A DNA stretch of 64,000 nucleotides from Pedobacter rhodius. GTDB taxonomy: Bacteria; Bacteroidota; Bacteroidia; Sphingobacteriales; Sphingobacteriaceae. The stretch spans positions 682,001 through 746,000 of the forward strand of contig NZ_JAPWGL010000001.1 of NCBI RefSeq assembly GCF_027213645.1, given 5' to 3'. The translations under genes were made by a program, and so were the position numbers. Below the pieces are notes generated by a model. That model ran no database searches. It was not told the DNA's origin and saw only the letters and a list, made by a program, of their open reading frames with translations. Shown here in pieces: positions 1 to 9,656 of this stretch (position 1 is its first letter; every line of letters begins with the position of its first letter).

Positions 1-46
1 TAATAAAAATTCCGCTACCTTTAATTCAATATCACTTTTATTATAC

Positions 47-658
47 ATGGCCCAAAATTACAGAATTTATATTAACGATAACACCCTCTTTATCTCAGAT
101 GTTTTGCCGGAACAAAAAGAAAAAATTCAACAGCTTGAATTTCAGGATTTTGATTTACAAACATTTTACAAAAAATTAAAAAATGGGTCTAAAAAAAGCT
201 ACATTTTTTTAACTAAGAATCCAAAAGAAACCTTTAAGAAGTTAAAAAAGAACTGTGAAATCATAAAGGCCGCAGGCGGATTGGCAGAGAGCGCTAATGG
301 TAATTATCTATTTATTTTCAGGAATAAAAAGTGGGATTTGCCAAAAGGCAAACTCGAAGACGGTGAAAATATGAAAGAAACTGCTGTTCGGGAAGTGGAA
401 GAAGAGTGTGGTATTAAGATTGCCAAACGTGAAGAAAAGCTTTGTAAAACCTATCATGTTTATCCAATGGGTTCAAAAATGGTCATTAAAAAAACCAATT
501 GGTATAAAATGAAAGTAAAAGGCGAACCAAAATTAGTTCCCCAGAAAGAAGAAGGTATCAGTGAAGCGCTTTGGCTGGATAAAAACCATATTAATCCGGT
601 TATAAAAAATACTTTTCCGTCTATTATAGATGTGTTAAAAGCAGGCGGTTTACTGTAA
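47..658 (+). CDS. Nudix hydrolase
   Basis: A 203-residue protein with a complete Nudix box at residues 101-123: G101, E107, R115-E116, E119-E120 and G122 are all in the expected spacing. This loop-helix-loop binds Mg2+ and hydrolyses a nucleoside diphosphate linked to another group. The first 70 or so residues precede the Nudix fold and are lysine-rich; such extensions are common in Bacteroidota Nudix proteins of unknown substrate. The ATG at 47 is the first good start. No neighbour suggests the substrate. The family call is firm; the substrate cannot be assigned. Confidence 0.9.
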   Translation: MAQNYRIYINDNTLFISDVLPEQKEKIQQLEFQDFDLQTFYKKLKNGSKKSYIFLTKNPKETFKKLKKNCEIIKAAGGLAESANGNYLFIFRNKKWDLPKGKLEDGENMKETAVREVEEECGIKIAKREEKLCKTYHVYPMGSKMVIKKTNWYKMKVKGEPKLVPQKEEGISEALWLDKNHINPVIKNTFPSIIDVLKAGGLL

Positions 659-871
659 TTCCTAAATTTGTAAATAATAATCATGCTGTATTGACTTTTT
701 TGTTTCAAAAAAAATTACATCAACCAGGGTATTTTTTACACAAAAGATAATTTTTTATATTAAAAAGTGTTAATTTTCTGTTGACCTCTTTCGTGGTATA
801 TTCATTAATAGTATATTGCCTTTCTATTTTTAAATAAAAAATGCAAACTATTTCCGGTTTAAACTAATACA

Positions 872-3800
872 ATGGGCAGGGCGGCATTATTAGTTTTTGT
901 TATTCTTTTTTTTTCGTTTACCGAAAAAGTATCGGGGCAGAATGTTTCGAATGAAGGAACAGATTTCTGGGCAGTTTTTCCAACGCATGTAGCAAATAGT
1001 CAGACTGGTACAACAGCTACTAATCATGCAGAATTATCGGTATTTGTGACATCGAAATTAAATTCAGAAGTTACTGTAAGTTGTCGAAATTACACAGAAA
1101 CTAAGACTATTCCCGCCAATACAGCTGTGGAATTTAAAGTAACTTGGGCAGAAGCCTATATCTCTCAATTTAATTCGGGATTGCCGGCAGAAGCAAACCA
1201 GGTTTTAACAAACAGGGGTATTCATATAAAAGTAGCGGATGGCAAACCTAAAGTTTCTGCATATGCGCACATTTACGCCGGTAATCGTTCCGCTGCTTCA
1301 TTAATTTTACCTTATGAAACATTGAGCCAGCGATATTATTCGATGAACTACACCCAAAGCAATGGAGCAAATAATTTCCTTGCTATTGTTGCCGCAGAGG
1401 ATAATACGACTGTTTTGCTTCATGAAAAAAATGGTAATGTTCAAACAATAACATTTGCTAAAGCTGGAGATGTTTATGAATACATGTCGGGGAATACTGA
1501 TTTAACAGGTGTTTATGTCGAAACCGACCAAAGTACTTCTTCATGTAAAAGATTTGCAGTATTTTCCGGTTCATCCGCTTTAAGTATTGCCTGTACAATG
1601 TCTCAAGACCCACTTTATCAACAATTGTATCCTACAGTAAGCTGGGGTAAGAATTACGGCATTGTGCCTTTTGCAAAAAGAAGGTATATCTTGAGGATTT
1701 TAGCACAGGAAGACAACACTAAAGTTACTTATGACGGGCAAACTTATACAGTTAATAAAGGACAATTTATAGAAAGTGCACAACTAACAGAATCTACATT
1801 TATTAATGCCGATAAACTGATAAGTGTTGCGCAGTATTCTTTAACTCAGGCATGTTCTTCTATAGCTGGAAACAACATCATTGGCGATCCGGAAATGGTG
1901 ATGTTAAACCCGGTAGAATTTAACATTAAAAGTGTAACGGTTTTCTCATCCACTCTTCAGAATGTTACTGAACGGTATATTAATGTATTAATGTTAACCA
2001 GTAAGTCTTCAACTTTTAAAGTAGATGGTGTTGCACCGTCTACACCATGGGAACTTGTAAAGGGCAATACGTTATACTCTTATAATCAGATTCCGGTAAC
2101 AGGAACCTCTGGTAATTCGACTTTTAAAAGTCTGACTTTAACCGCTGATGATGGTTTTAATGCCACGGCTTATGGTTTTGGTACTACAGAATCCTACGCT
2201 TATTCCGCCGGTACAAATTTATCTTCGAACAATTATTTAACGGTTGTTAATGAAGCTAAAAATGAAGAAAGTCCTAATGGATGTATTGGTCAGTTAGTTG
2301 ATTTTAAAATTAATTTACCTTATCAACCAGATAAGATTACCTGGACATTGGATAATGAACCCGTGGTAACCACAACAAATCTTACACCTGAAACAAAAAC
2401 TCTGAATGGGCAAACCGTTTACGTTTACCGTTATCCGGCACAAAAAACATATACAACCTCTGGAGAATACCATTTGAATGTTGTTGCGCATGTTCCCAAC
2501 AATGCATCTAACTGTCAGAGCGGAGATTTGGAAACCAATTACATTTTTACAATTTATGATTTACCAACTGCTAATTTTGATTTAGCCGCGAGTAGTTGTG
2601 CAAAAGTTGATATTACTTTTACCGATAAAAGCCTGTCTAATTCAAGCGATTTCGCGGTAACCAATTGGTTATGGGATTTTGGTGATGGCACAACCTCAAC
2701 TGAACAAAATCCGAAGCATCAATATGCTGCTGAAGGCACCTACACCGTTAGCTTATCGGTTAAATCGGGCACCGGATGTTTTTCTGATGCGGTAACTAAA
2801 CAAGTGAAAATATTTCCTTTACCGGTTTCAAAATTTTCAGCCAGTTTAAATACGTGTATAAACACCGATTACCTGGTAACTGACCAATCATCAATAAGCT
2901 CTCTTAAAAGTCCCAATACGATTACAAAATGGAGTTGGGATTTTGGCGACGGAACTAAAGTAGATAAATCAGACAAAATACCTTTTACGCATCAATACAC
3001 AACTGTTGGCACATATACGGTTTCACTTATAACAACCTCTGCCGAAGGATGTGTTAGTACAGCATTTACTCAAAATGTTACCGTAACTGATTTGCCTGTA
3101 GCTGATTTTACCATACCTGATGTTTGCCTTTCAGATCCTTTTGCATTGTTTGTAAATAAATCTGTTGATGCATCAGGTGGTTCAGGCATTTTTAACTATG
3201 AGTGGGATTTTGGTGATGCTGATTCAACTCCCGCCAATCCAAATAAATCAACAACCAAAGATGGTAAACATCAATATATCAAAGCAGGTATCTATAATAT
3301 AACATTGAAAATAACAAATGTAAATGGTTGTTTTTCAACGAAGACGTTACCTTTTACTGTAAATGGTGGTGTACAGAAAGCCGAATTTACAGTTCAAAAT
3401 GAAAGTAATCTTTGCAGCAATCAGGTTGTTATTATTAATAATACATCTGTTGCCGCATTTGGCAAAATAACAAAAATTGAAATATATAAAGATTACGAAG
3501 GTACTCCTTCATCCTTTGAAACAATTACTTATCCTACTTCTAATGATATCCAATTAACATATACTCCTTTTGGCGGCTCAATAACTAAAAATTATACCAT
3601 AAGATTAGTTGCTTATTCAGGGGAAACCTGTTTTAAAGAAACAGCTAAAGTTATTACACTTAAACCATCGCCAATATTGGAATTTTCGGATATTCCGGCA
3701 GCTTGCCAGAACGATGGTTCTGTTGTTATTAATCAGGCTCATCAAAAGGAAGGAGAGGAAACTCCGGGTTCAGGTATATATTCTGGTGATGGTGTTGATG

Positions 3801-4417
3801 CAGAAGGTAATTTTAACCCAAAATCTGTAAATGTCGGTCAGCATGTAATTACCTATACTTTTACCGCCACAAATGGTTGTTCGGAAGTAATTACAAAAAC
3901 AATCGATGTGTACAAATCTCCTACTGCCGATGCGGGACCAACAATTTATATTCTTTCGGGTGGGCAGACTACAATTCCTGCGGTAGCTGATGGTTCTGGC
4001 CTTAAATATAAATGGACTCCATCGCTCGGATTAGATCATGACGATGTCTTAAATCCGGTTGCTTCACCAGAAAAAGATACAGATTACACCTTAATTGCAA
4101 CTACTGATGAGGGTTGTACAGTTACCACTTCCGTTACCATAAAGGTTTTACAGGCTTTGGTACCTCCAAATTCATTTACCCCAAACGGTGATGGTGTTAA
4201 TGATGTCTGGAATATTAAATATTTAGATAGTTATCCTAACGCCACCATCGAAATTTTTAACAGAAATGGTAACCGGGTATTTTTTAGTAATGGATACAAA
4301 ACCCCTTTCGATGGAAATTATCAGAATTTACCTTTACCCGTAGGTGTTTATTACTACCTCATCAACCCAAGAAACGGCAGAAAAACAGTAACCGGCCCTT
4401 TAACTATAATCAGATAA
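872..4417 (+). CDS. Large PKD-repeat protein, T9SS type-B cargo
   Basis: An 1181-residue exported protein. Residues 1-22 form a signal peptide. The N-terminal region, opening with EGTDFWAVFP, resembles the IgGFc-binding-like domain found at the head of many Bacteroidota surface proteins. Three PKD domains follow at about 565-655, 656-745 and 746-835, marked by WDFGDG (or WDFGDA) turns. The last 85 or so residues start at FTPNGDGVNDVW and match the gliding-motility-associated C-terminal domain (CHU_C), the type-B signal for the type IX secretion system. The product should therefore be exported across the outer membrane and held at the surface. A PorP/SprF partner starts 2 nt after the stop. 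The ligand is unknown; adhesion is an inference from the domains. Confidence 0.88.
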   Translation: MGRAALLVFVILFFSFTEKVSGQNVSNEGTDFWAVFPTHVANSQTGTTATNHAELSVFVTSKLNSEVTVSCRNYTETKTIPANTAVEFKVTWAEAYISQFNSGLPAEANQVLTNRGIHIKVADGKPKVSAYAHIYAGNRSAASLILPYETLSQRYYSMNYTQSNGANNFLAIVAAEDNTTVLLHEKNGNVQTITFAKAGDVYEYMSGNTDLTGVYVETDQSTSSCKRFAVFSGSSALSIACTMSQDPLYQQLYPTVSWGKNYGIVPFAKRRYILRILAQEDNTKVTYDGQTYTVNKGQFIESAQLTESTFINADKLISVAQYSLTQACSSIAGNNIIGDPEMVMLNPVEFNIKSVTVFSSTLQNVTERYINVLMLTSKSSTFKVDGVAPSTPWELVKGNTLYSYNQIPVTGTSGNSTFKSLTLTADDGFNATAYGFGTTESYAYSAGTNLSSNNYLTVVNEAKNEESPNGCIGQLVDFKINLPYQPDKITWTLDNEPVVTTTNLTPETKTLNGQTVYVYRYPAQKTYTTSGEYHLNVVAHVPNNASNCQSGDLETNYIFTIYDLPTANFDLAASSCAKVDITFTDKSLSNSSDFAVTNWLWDFGDGTTSTEQNPKHQYAAEGTYTVSLSVKSGTGCFSDAVTKQVKIFPLPVSKFSASLNTCINTDYLVTDQSSISSLKSPNTITKWSWDFGDGTKVDKSDKIPFTHQYTTVGTYTVSLITTSAEGCVSTAFTQNVTVTDLPVADFTIPDVCLSDPFALFVNKSVDASGGSGIFNYEWDFGDADSTPANPNKSTTKDGKHQYIKAGIYNITLKITNVNGCFSTKTLPFTVNGGVQKAEFTVQNESNLCSNQVVIINNTSVAAFGKITKIEIYKDYEGTPSSFETITYPTSNDIQLTYTPFGGSITKNYTIRLVAYSGETCFKETAKVITLKPSPILEFSDIPAACQNDGSVVINQAHQKEGEETPGSGIYSGDGVDAEGNFNPKSVNVGQHVITYTFTATNGCSEVITKTIDVYKSPTADAGPTIYILSGGQTTIPAVADGSGLKYKWTPSLGLDHDDVLNPVASPEKDTDYTLIATTDEGCTVTTSVTIKVLQALVPPNSFTPNGDGVNDVWNIKYLDSYPNATIEIFNRNGNRVFFSNGYKTPFDGNYQNLPLPVGVYYYLINPRNGRKTVTGPLTIIR

Positions 4418-4419
4418 AA

Positions 4420-5433
4420 TTGAAAAAGTATATCATTTTATTCGCACTATTTTTGAGTTTTAAAGGCTTTGGTCAGCAAAAGCCACAATACACGCAATAT
4501 ATTTTTAATCAATATTTGTTAAACCCGGCCCTTTCGGGAATTGAAAATTATATTGATTTTAAAGCCGGTTTCAGGAAGCAATGGTCGGGAATTACCGATG
4601 CGCCTCAAACCTCTTTTGTTTCTGCACATTGGGCACTTGGCGATAACTACCTTTGGAGTAATGCATTAACCTCCTTCGCTGAGCAATCGGGCGATCCGAT
4701 GGATAGAAACTATACGCAGAACTATACCGCTTCTCCGGCGCACCATGGTATGGGCGTTACAGTTGTTCAGGATAAGGCCGGACCACTATCCAGGCTGGAT
4801 GCAAATTTAACTTATGCTTACCATTTGCAGTTAAGTAATACGTTCAATTTATCAGTTGGAGCAGCTGCGGGTGTTTCAAGTATTAAACTTGATGTTAATT
4901 CTTTAACCTTTCCTGATAGCCAGACGGATCCCGCACTTTCAAATACAATAGTTAGCCAGCTTAAACCAGATCTTAGCGTTGGCATTTGGTTGTACGGGGC
5001 CAGGGTTTTTGCAGGTGTATCTGCACAGCAAATTTTAGGGCAGAAATTAAATTTTACAAATTCTGATAATTATAATATTGGTAAGGAAGTAACTCATTTT
5101 TTTGCAACAGCAGGTTATAAGTTCTTTTTAGATGAACAAATTGCTGCAATCCCTTCTGTCATGGTTAAATATGTGCAACCTGCCCCGGTATCTTTTGATT
5201 TGAATATGAAGGTCGCTTTCAAGGATAAAATCTGGTTGGGCGGAAGTTATCGTAAAGACGACTCGTTTTCAGCAATGGCCGGCTTTAATATCGGTAAAAT
5301 GGTTAATTTAACCTATTCCTATGATTTTACAACCTCCGATTTAAATACAGTTAGCAATGGTAGCCACGAAATCGTTTTAGGCTTACTGCTAAATAATATT
5401 TACAAAGTACCGTCTTATATTAAAATGTGGTAA
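4420..5433 (+). CDS. PorP/SprF family type IX secretion outer-membrane protein
   Basis: A 337-residue protein with a signal peptide (about 1-18, ending FKGFGQ) and the family hallmark PQYTQYIFNQYLLNPALSG just after it. The rest alternates short beta strands, as expected of an outer-membrane barrel. In this family SprF is needed for surface delivery of the type-B cargo SprB in Flavobacterium johnsoniae. Its position 2 nt after a type-B cargo gene implies a dedicated cargo/partner pair. The start codon is TTG at 4420; it puts the signal peptide at the N-terminus and no nearby ATG does. The tight spacing suggests translational coupling. Confidence 0.88.
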   Translation: MKKYIILFALFLSFKGFGQQKPQYTQYIFNQYLLNPALSGIENYIDFKAGFRKQWSGITDAPQTSFVSAHWALGDNYLWSNALTSFAEQSGDPMDRNYTQNYTASPAHHGMGVTVVQDKAGPLSRLDANLTYAYHLQLSNTFNLSVGAAAGVSSIKLDVNSLTFPDSQTDPALSNTIVSQLKPDLSVGIWLYGARVFAGVSAQQILGQKLNFTNSDNYNIGKEVTHFFATAGYKFFLDEQIAAIPSVMVKYVQPAPVSFDLNMKVAFKDKIWLGGSYRKDDSFSAMAGFNIGKMVNLTYSYDFTTSDLNTVSNGSHEIVLGLLLNNIYKVPSYIKMW

Positions 5434-5517
5434 TTCAGTTGGCAGTAAACAGTTTGTAGTTTTCAGTACGAATTGCCAACTGAAACTGCAAACTGAAAAT
5501 TGCGAACTGAAAATTGC
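5434..5517. repeat. Heptad-phased inverted array, CAGT/ACTG core
   Basis: Immediately after the PorP/SprF stop the DNA divides into twelve consecutive 7-mers. The first five (5434-5468) carry CAGT or TAGT at the same place in each 7-mer. From 5476 the 7-mers carry the reverse complement ACTG or ATTG, such as AAACTGC and AAACTGA. The arms can pair, for example 5436-5444 with 5474-5482 (9 bp perfect), or 5450-5467 with 5478-5495 with one G-T pair and a bulge. It fills the gap between convergent genes, so it could act as a bidirectional 3' hairpin. Confidence 0.75.
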
Positions 5518-6990
5518 TTAAAGTTCCTTCCTTAACCTCGCAACCGGGATATTCATCTGTTCGCGGTACTTCGCAACCGTTCTTCTGGCAATATTATACC
5601 CACGTTCTTTAAGTATCTCCGTCAGTTTTTCATCTGCAAGCGGTTTGCGTTTATCTTCATTGCCAATGCAGTCTTCCAAAATCTTTTTAACTTCTTTATT
5701 CGATACTTCTTCACCATTTTCGGTTTGTATGGCTTCGGAAAAGAAAGATTTTAAAAGAAAAGTGCCGAATTCTGTTTGAACATATTTTGAGTTTGCAACC
5801 CTGGATACCGTAGAAATGTCCATATCAATCTTATCGGCAATATCTTTCAAAATCATCGGACGCATTTTACGTTCATCAGCTGTTAAAAAATATTCATACT
5901 GATAAAGCATTATGGCGTTCATCGTTTTTAGCAAAGTTTGTTGTCTTTGCTTGATCGCATCGATGAACCATTTTGCCGAATCGAGTTTTTGCTTCACAAA
6001 CTGAACCGCTTCCTTTAATTTTTTATCTTTTGAAGAAGCTTTGTCGTAATGCTCAAACATTTCCTGGTAAGAACGGCTTACTTTTAATTCAGGGGCATTT
6101 TTTGAATTTAACGTTAAAATTAAAATACCATCATTGTTGCTGATGTGAAAATCAGGAATGATTTGCATTTGTTTGGTGGTAACCTGATTGGCATCTCCCG
6201 GCTTTGGATTTAAACGAAGAATTTCATTTACAACTTCTTTTAATTCTTCACTGTCTAAACCTAAACTTTTTTCCAGTTTATCGTAATGTTTCCTGGTAAA
6301 TTCGTCAAGGTAATTTTCAACAACATTCGTTGCTTTTATGATAATAGGATTATTGGTGTCTTTTCGCTTTAACTGAATTAATAAACACTCTTTCAAGTCC
6401 CGTGCCCCAATACCTGGAGGATCGAAACTTTGGATAAGCCTTAACATTTCTAAAACATCTTCCTCTTCAACCATTACATTTTGAGAGAAGGCCAAATCAT
6501 CAATCATGGAACTTAGCGGGCGACGCAGATAACCATCATCATCTAAACTGCCTATTATTTGTTTTCCGATGATAAAATCCTGGTCGGAAAGCGGGATCAG
6601 GTCTAATTGTTCCTGTAAACTTTCGAAAAAGGTACTTTCAATCGCAATTGGTGTTTCTTTCTTCTCTTCATCGTCATCACCATTGTTGTAATTTGTACTA
6701 TAGTCGTTGGTATTGTCGTCCTGAAGGTAATCGTCTACATTAAACTCATCCATATTACTGTCTTCTGACGATTTTTCATAATCATCAGGACCATCGTTTA
6801 AATCATCATATTCACCTTTAGGTTCGTCTGCAGTCATTAAACTAGGATCTTCCAGCGCCGGATTTTCTTCGAGTTCTTCTTTTACCCTGGTATCTAAAGC
6901 AACAGTGGGTACCTGCAACAACTTGATAAACTGAATTTGTTGAGGGGATAATTTTTGTAATAATTTTTGCTGTAGGTGTTGCTTTAACAT
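5518..6990 (-). CDS. rpoN: RNA polymerase sigma-54 factor
   Basis: A 490-residue sigma-54. Region I at the N-terminus is glutamine-rich (KLSPQQIQFIKLLQVP), a long Asp/Glu/Asn-rich linker (about 55-115) forms region II, and the core-binding and DNA-binding domains follow. The RpoN box ARRTVAKYRE lies about 22 residues from the C-terminus and reads the -24 promoter element. Length and order are normal for Bacteroidota. Sigma-54 holoenzyme needs an AAA+ enhancer-binding activator; none is encoded in this window. A TATTTTTG -7 element lies just upstream of the ATG. Confidence 0.97.
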   Translation of the reverse strand: MLKQHLQQKLLQKLSPQQIQFIKLLQVPTVALDTRVKEELEENPALEDPSLMTADEPKGEYDDLNDGPDDYEKSSEDSNMDEFNVDDYLQDDNTNDYSTNYNNGDDDEEKKETPIAIESTFFESLQEQLDLIPLSDQDFIIGKQIIGSLDDDGYLRRPLSSMIDDLAFSQNVMVEEEDVLEMLRLIQSFDPPGIGARDLKECLLIQLKRKDTNNPIIIKATNVVENYLDEFTRKHYDKLEKSLGLDSEELKEVVNEILRLNPKPGDANQVTTKQMQIIPDFHISNNDGILILTLNSKNAPELKVSRSYQEMFEHYDKASSKDKKLKEAVQFVKQKLDSAKWFIDAIKQRQQTLLKTMNAIMLYQYEYFLTADERKMRPMILKDIADKIDMDISTVSRVANSKYVQTEFGTFLLKSFFSEAIQTENGEEVSNKEVKKILEDCIGNEDKRKPLADEKLTEILKERGYNIARRTVAKYREQMNIPVARLRKEL

Positions 6991-7011
6991 ATTTTAAATA
7001 AAAAATTAGGG

Positions 7012-7019
7012 CAAAAATA
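7012..7019 (-). promoter_or_regulatory. Candidate -7 promoter element of rpoN
   Basis: On the minus strand the octamer reads TATTTTTG, matching the Bacteroidota -7 consensus TAnnTTTG, and lies 21 nt before the rpoN ATG. I could not place a convincing -33 TTG at the right distance, so this is supported by the -7 box only. Confidence 0.4.
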
Positions 7020-7148
7020 AACAAATCATCTCAGATATTTTTTAGAATTGGTATTAATGCACCATAATAATAATTCGATAAACGTTTGTTTGAAAGCTAA
7101 TGTTTGTTAAATTCGATATAAAATCATTCAAAACTTAATTAAAATAAT

Positions 7149-7595
7149 ATGGGCTTTGTAAAAGAATTTAAGGAATTTGCCATTAAAGGCAATGTTGTCG
7201 ATTTAGCAGTCGGTGTAATTATCGGTGGTGCTTTTGGAAAAATTGTTCAATCTCTAGTCAATGATTTGATTATGCCGCCTGTCAGTTTGCTTATTGGCGA
7301 TAAGGGTTTCATAAATTTTTATATTCCTTTAAATGATAAGGTACGAAGTGCTTACGAAGCAAATCCCAGTCTGTCATTAGAAGATGCAAAGAAATTAGGG
7401 CCTGTTTTTGCCTGGGGTAATTTTGCTACTGAAGTAATTAATTTCATTATACTCGCTTTTATTATCTTTTTAATGGTTAAGGCAATTAACAAATTAAAGC
7501 GTAAAGAAGAAATTGCACCATCCGTACCACCTGCACCAACAAAAGAAGAAGTTTTATTAACCGAAATAAGAGATTTGCTTAAAGCTAAAGCATAA
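7149..7595 (+). CDS. mscL: Large-conductance mechanosensitive channel MscL
   Basis: A 148-residue protein of normal MscL length. It has the amphipathic N-terminal helix ([15 protein letters not shown]), a first membrane helix with the glycine-rich gate ([20 protein letters not shown]), a periplasmic loop and a second membrane helix ([15 protein letters not shown]), followed by a charged C-terminal helix. It opens at high membrane tension and releases solutes during hypo-osmotic shock. It is a single-gene unit facing a convergent ChaN-like gene. Confidence 0.96.
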   Translation: MGFVKEFKEFAIKGNVVDLAVGVIIGGAFGKIVQSLVNDLIMPPVSLLIGDKGFINFYIPLNDKVRSAYEANPSLSLEDAKKLGPVFAWGNFATEVINFIILAFIIFLMVKAINKLKRKEEIAPSVPPAPTKEEVLLTEIRDLLKAKA

Positions 7596-7598
7596 TGT

Positions 7599-7633
7599 AC
7601 TAAAGGGTTTGCAAATGTTGCAGACCCTTTAGT
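7599..7633. terminator. Hairpin between convergent mscL and ChaN-like genes
   Basis: Two 16-nt arms, 7599-7614 and 7618-7633, are complementary at 15 of 16 positions around a 3-nt loop. The hairpin begins 3 nt after the mscL stop and ends next to the stop of the opposing gene, so it is placed to act in both directions. There is no long T-run, so it may stabilise 3' ends rather than terminate strongly. Confidence 0.6.
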
Positions 7634-8503
7634 TTAAAAACTTCTTTTAATTTTTGGATTTGTAATAATAATATAATCTCCGAGATTTTTAAATTTTTCC
7701 CAATCCGGATTATCAAAGCTTTCGTCCGAAAATGATGAAATGTTTAATATCTGTAATTTCGGTGCATATTTTTGAAGTTTTGCTAGTGTTCCGAGCTTTT
7801 CATCACTGTGGAATCTGCCATTGAGCTGAAAAACTTTAAATCCGCTATGTTCTTTTACAAATTTTGCAATAGACCAGGCCATTGTTGCATCCCAGAGGTT
7901 CTGGGTTTGATAAATTTTCATTGCCCCCATATGGCCACCCATCGTTTCTGAAAATTTCTCGTTGTATCGTCCGGTGGCAGTATCAATGGGTAGAGGCGGA
8001 AGAAAAGCCAATGATGTTTTCGGAAAACTTTTTAGTGCTTCTAAACCATCTTTTGTTACGGCATTGCTGTACCTGGTGGCCGCATTTGCACCAATAACCT
8101 CAATTTTATTTTCCTTTGCGTATTCTATTAACGGACGATAATCTTTATAATTCGGCCACGCGCGACCTTCTTTAATAAAGTTTTTTTCTGAAATTAAACC
8201 TGCAAGGTATTCATTTACAACAGGCTGCGTATCGGTATGGAACATCTCCAGTGATAAGGCCGTTTTTTTGGGGTATTTTTCATTTAACTTTTTTAAAATT
8301 TCGGCTTCCAGGTAATGCCCGATAGAATCATTGTGATCTTCGCCATAAAATAAAACGTCAGCTTTATTCATGTCTGTAATCATCTCATCCAGGGAAATCG
8401 TTTTGTGTTTTTTAACATCAAATATTTTATAGTTGTTGCTGTTATGCTGCGCTAAAAGAATCGCTGGAATAAATAAACCTATGATAAATAATGAAAATTT
8501 CAT
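7634..8503 (-). CDS. ChaN family (haem-binding uptake/Tiki superfamily) protein
   Basis: A 289-residue exported protein with a signal peptide (about 1-18, ending ILLAQ). The mature part has the ChaN/EreA fold signatures: VLFYGEDHNDSIGHYLEAEI near residue 50 and ALSLEMFHTDTQPVVNEYL near residue 85, with the His and Glu residues that define the superfamily. Campylobacter ChaN is a haem-binding outer-membrane lipoprotein. Here there is no lipobox cysteine, so the mature protein is probably soluble in the periplasm. Whether it binds haem or cleaves a substrate is not decidable from the sequence. Confidence 0.8.
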   Translation of the reverse strand: MKFSLFIIGLFIPAILLAQHNSNNYKIFDVKKHKTISLDEMITDMNKADVLFYGEDHNDSIGHYLEAEILKKLNEKYPKKTALSLEMFHTDTQPVVNEYLAGLISEKNFIKEGRAWPNYKDYRPLIEYAKENKIEVIGANAATRYSNAVTKDGLEALKSFPKTSLAFLPPLPIDTATGRYNEKFSETMGGHMGAMKIYQTQNLWDATMAWSIAKFVKEHSGFKVFQLNGRFHSDEKLGTLAKLQKYAPKLQILNISSFSDESFDNPDWEKFKNLGDYIIITNPKIKRSF

Positions 8504-8634
8504 GGCCTTAAAATACTAAAATATTTTTCACCGATAAAATATGGAGATTTACCGATTTTTAACCTTTTTTGGAAGGAGCAGATGTATACATTACCTATCA
8601 TTATAAATACTTTTGATTATTAATAATTACACAA

Positions 8635-9396
8635 ATGGAAAATTCAAATGATAATATAACAGTTAACCGCTCTGGCAGAATGTTAAGCGGTTTGGTAATC
8701 GTACTAATTGGACTGGCTTTTCTGTTAAATAACATGGGCTTCGATATTCCGCATTGGGTATTCAGCTGGCATACGTTTTTAATCGTAATTGGAATCTTCG
8801 TTGGGGTTAGACGAAATTTTAAAGGTGCAGGCTGGTTAATAATGATTTTAATTGGTGCTTATTTCACTATAGATGATATAACCGGTATCGATTTCGATGC
8901 ATCAAAATATGCTTTAGGTGTTGGTCTCGTAATTTTAGGTGGATATTTAATTATAAAACCTAAAGGCAGCTGCAAAAGCAGGAAACGGAACCGCTTCTCT
9001 GAAGGATTTGATGCGGATGGGAACGTTAATCCAATTCAGGATAAACATGTAAATAGTCAGGATTTTGTAGAAGCAACGGCCGTTTTTGGGGCAAGTAACC
9101 AGGTGGTGTATTCAAAAAATTTTAAAGGTGGCGATATCACAGTGGTTTTTGGTGGAGCTGATATCAATCTGACGCAGGCAGATTTTTTAGAAAATGCGGT
9201 GTTCGATATTACAGCAATATTCGGCGGTGTTAAATTAATTGTTCCGCCAAACTGGATAATTAAAACGAATGGTACGCCAATATTTGGAAGTATAGAAGAT
9301 AAAAGAGGTCATTTAATTCCAACCGGAGAAATACAGAAAACATTAATTATAGACGGCACCGTGATGTTTGGTGGAATAGAAATTAAAAGTTTTTAG
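8635..9396 (+). CDS. LiaF-like membrane protein (DUF5668 plus LiaF C-terminal domain)
   Basis: A 253-residue protein with four membrane helices in residues 14-110, beginning GLVIVLIGLAFLLNNMGF. A short basic loop and a C-terminal domain (about 140-253) of repeated VFGG/VFGA strand motifs follow, the hallmark of the cell-wall-active antibiotic response domain of LiaF. In Firmicutes LiaF holds the LiaS kinase inactive until the envelope is damaged. Here a LytS-type kinase and LytTR regulator lie about 260 nt downstream on the same strand, so a similar brake on a different kinase class is possible. That link is an inference from order. Confidence 0.82.
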   Translation: MENSNDNITVNRSGRMLSGLVIVLIGLAFLLNNMGFDIPHWVFSWHTFLIVIGIFVGVRRNFKGAGWLIMILIGAYFTIDDITGIDFDASKYALGVGLVILGGYLIIKPKGSCKSRKRNRFSEGFDADGNVNPIQDKHVNSQDFVEATAVFGASNQVVYSKNFKGGDITVVFGGADINLTQADFLENAVFDITAIFGGVKLIVPPNWIIKTNGTPIFGSIEDKRGHLIPTGEIQKTLIIDGTVMFGGIEIKSF

Positions 9397-9455
9397 CAGA
9401 ATGAAAACGGTTTGCGGTTAAATGTATTTACCGGATTATTGCGGTAAAGGCAAAC

Positions 9456-9566
9456 ATGCAAAAAATGAAACACCATTCGAAAATAGTGAAAGAAATTGTT
9501 GAACCGGATTTTGTTAACATTGACGCGATAGGAGAGATAGAAATACCTGAGATGGAACACAAGTAA
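9456..9566 (+). CDS. Possible 36-residue ORF between the LiaF-like gene and the kinase
   Basis: An ATG-TAA frame of 36 codons, product opening MQKMKHHSKIVKEIVEP and ending IPEMEHK, rich in charged residues with no membrane segment. It lies on the same strand inside the gap between the LiaF-like and kinase genes. I recognise no family. A frame this short can arise by chance, so the main support is position and the otherwise unexplained gap. Confidence 0.25.
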   Translation: MQKMKHHSKIVKEIVEPDFVNIDAIGEIEIPEMEHK

Positions 9567-9656
9567 GTTCAAAGATTTTGGAATCAAAACCGATTGATGC
9601 TTACCTGAGAATTAAAACACCGAATTAAAACTTTAACTGAACTAAATAAATAAGTT

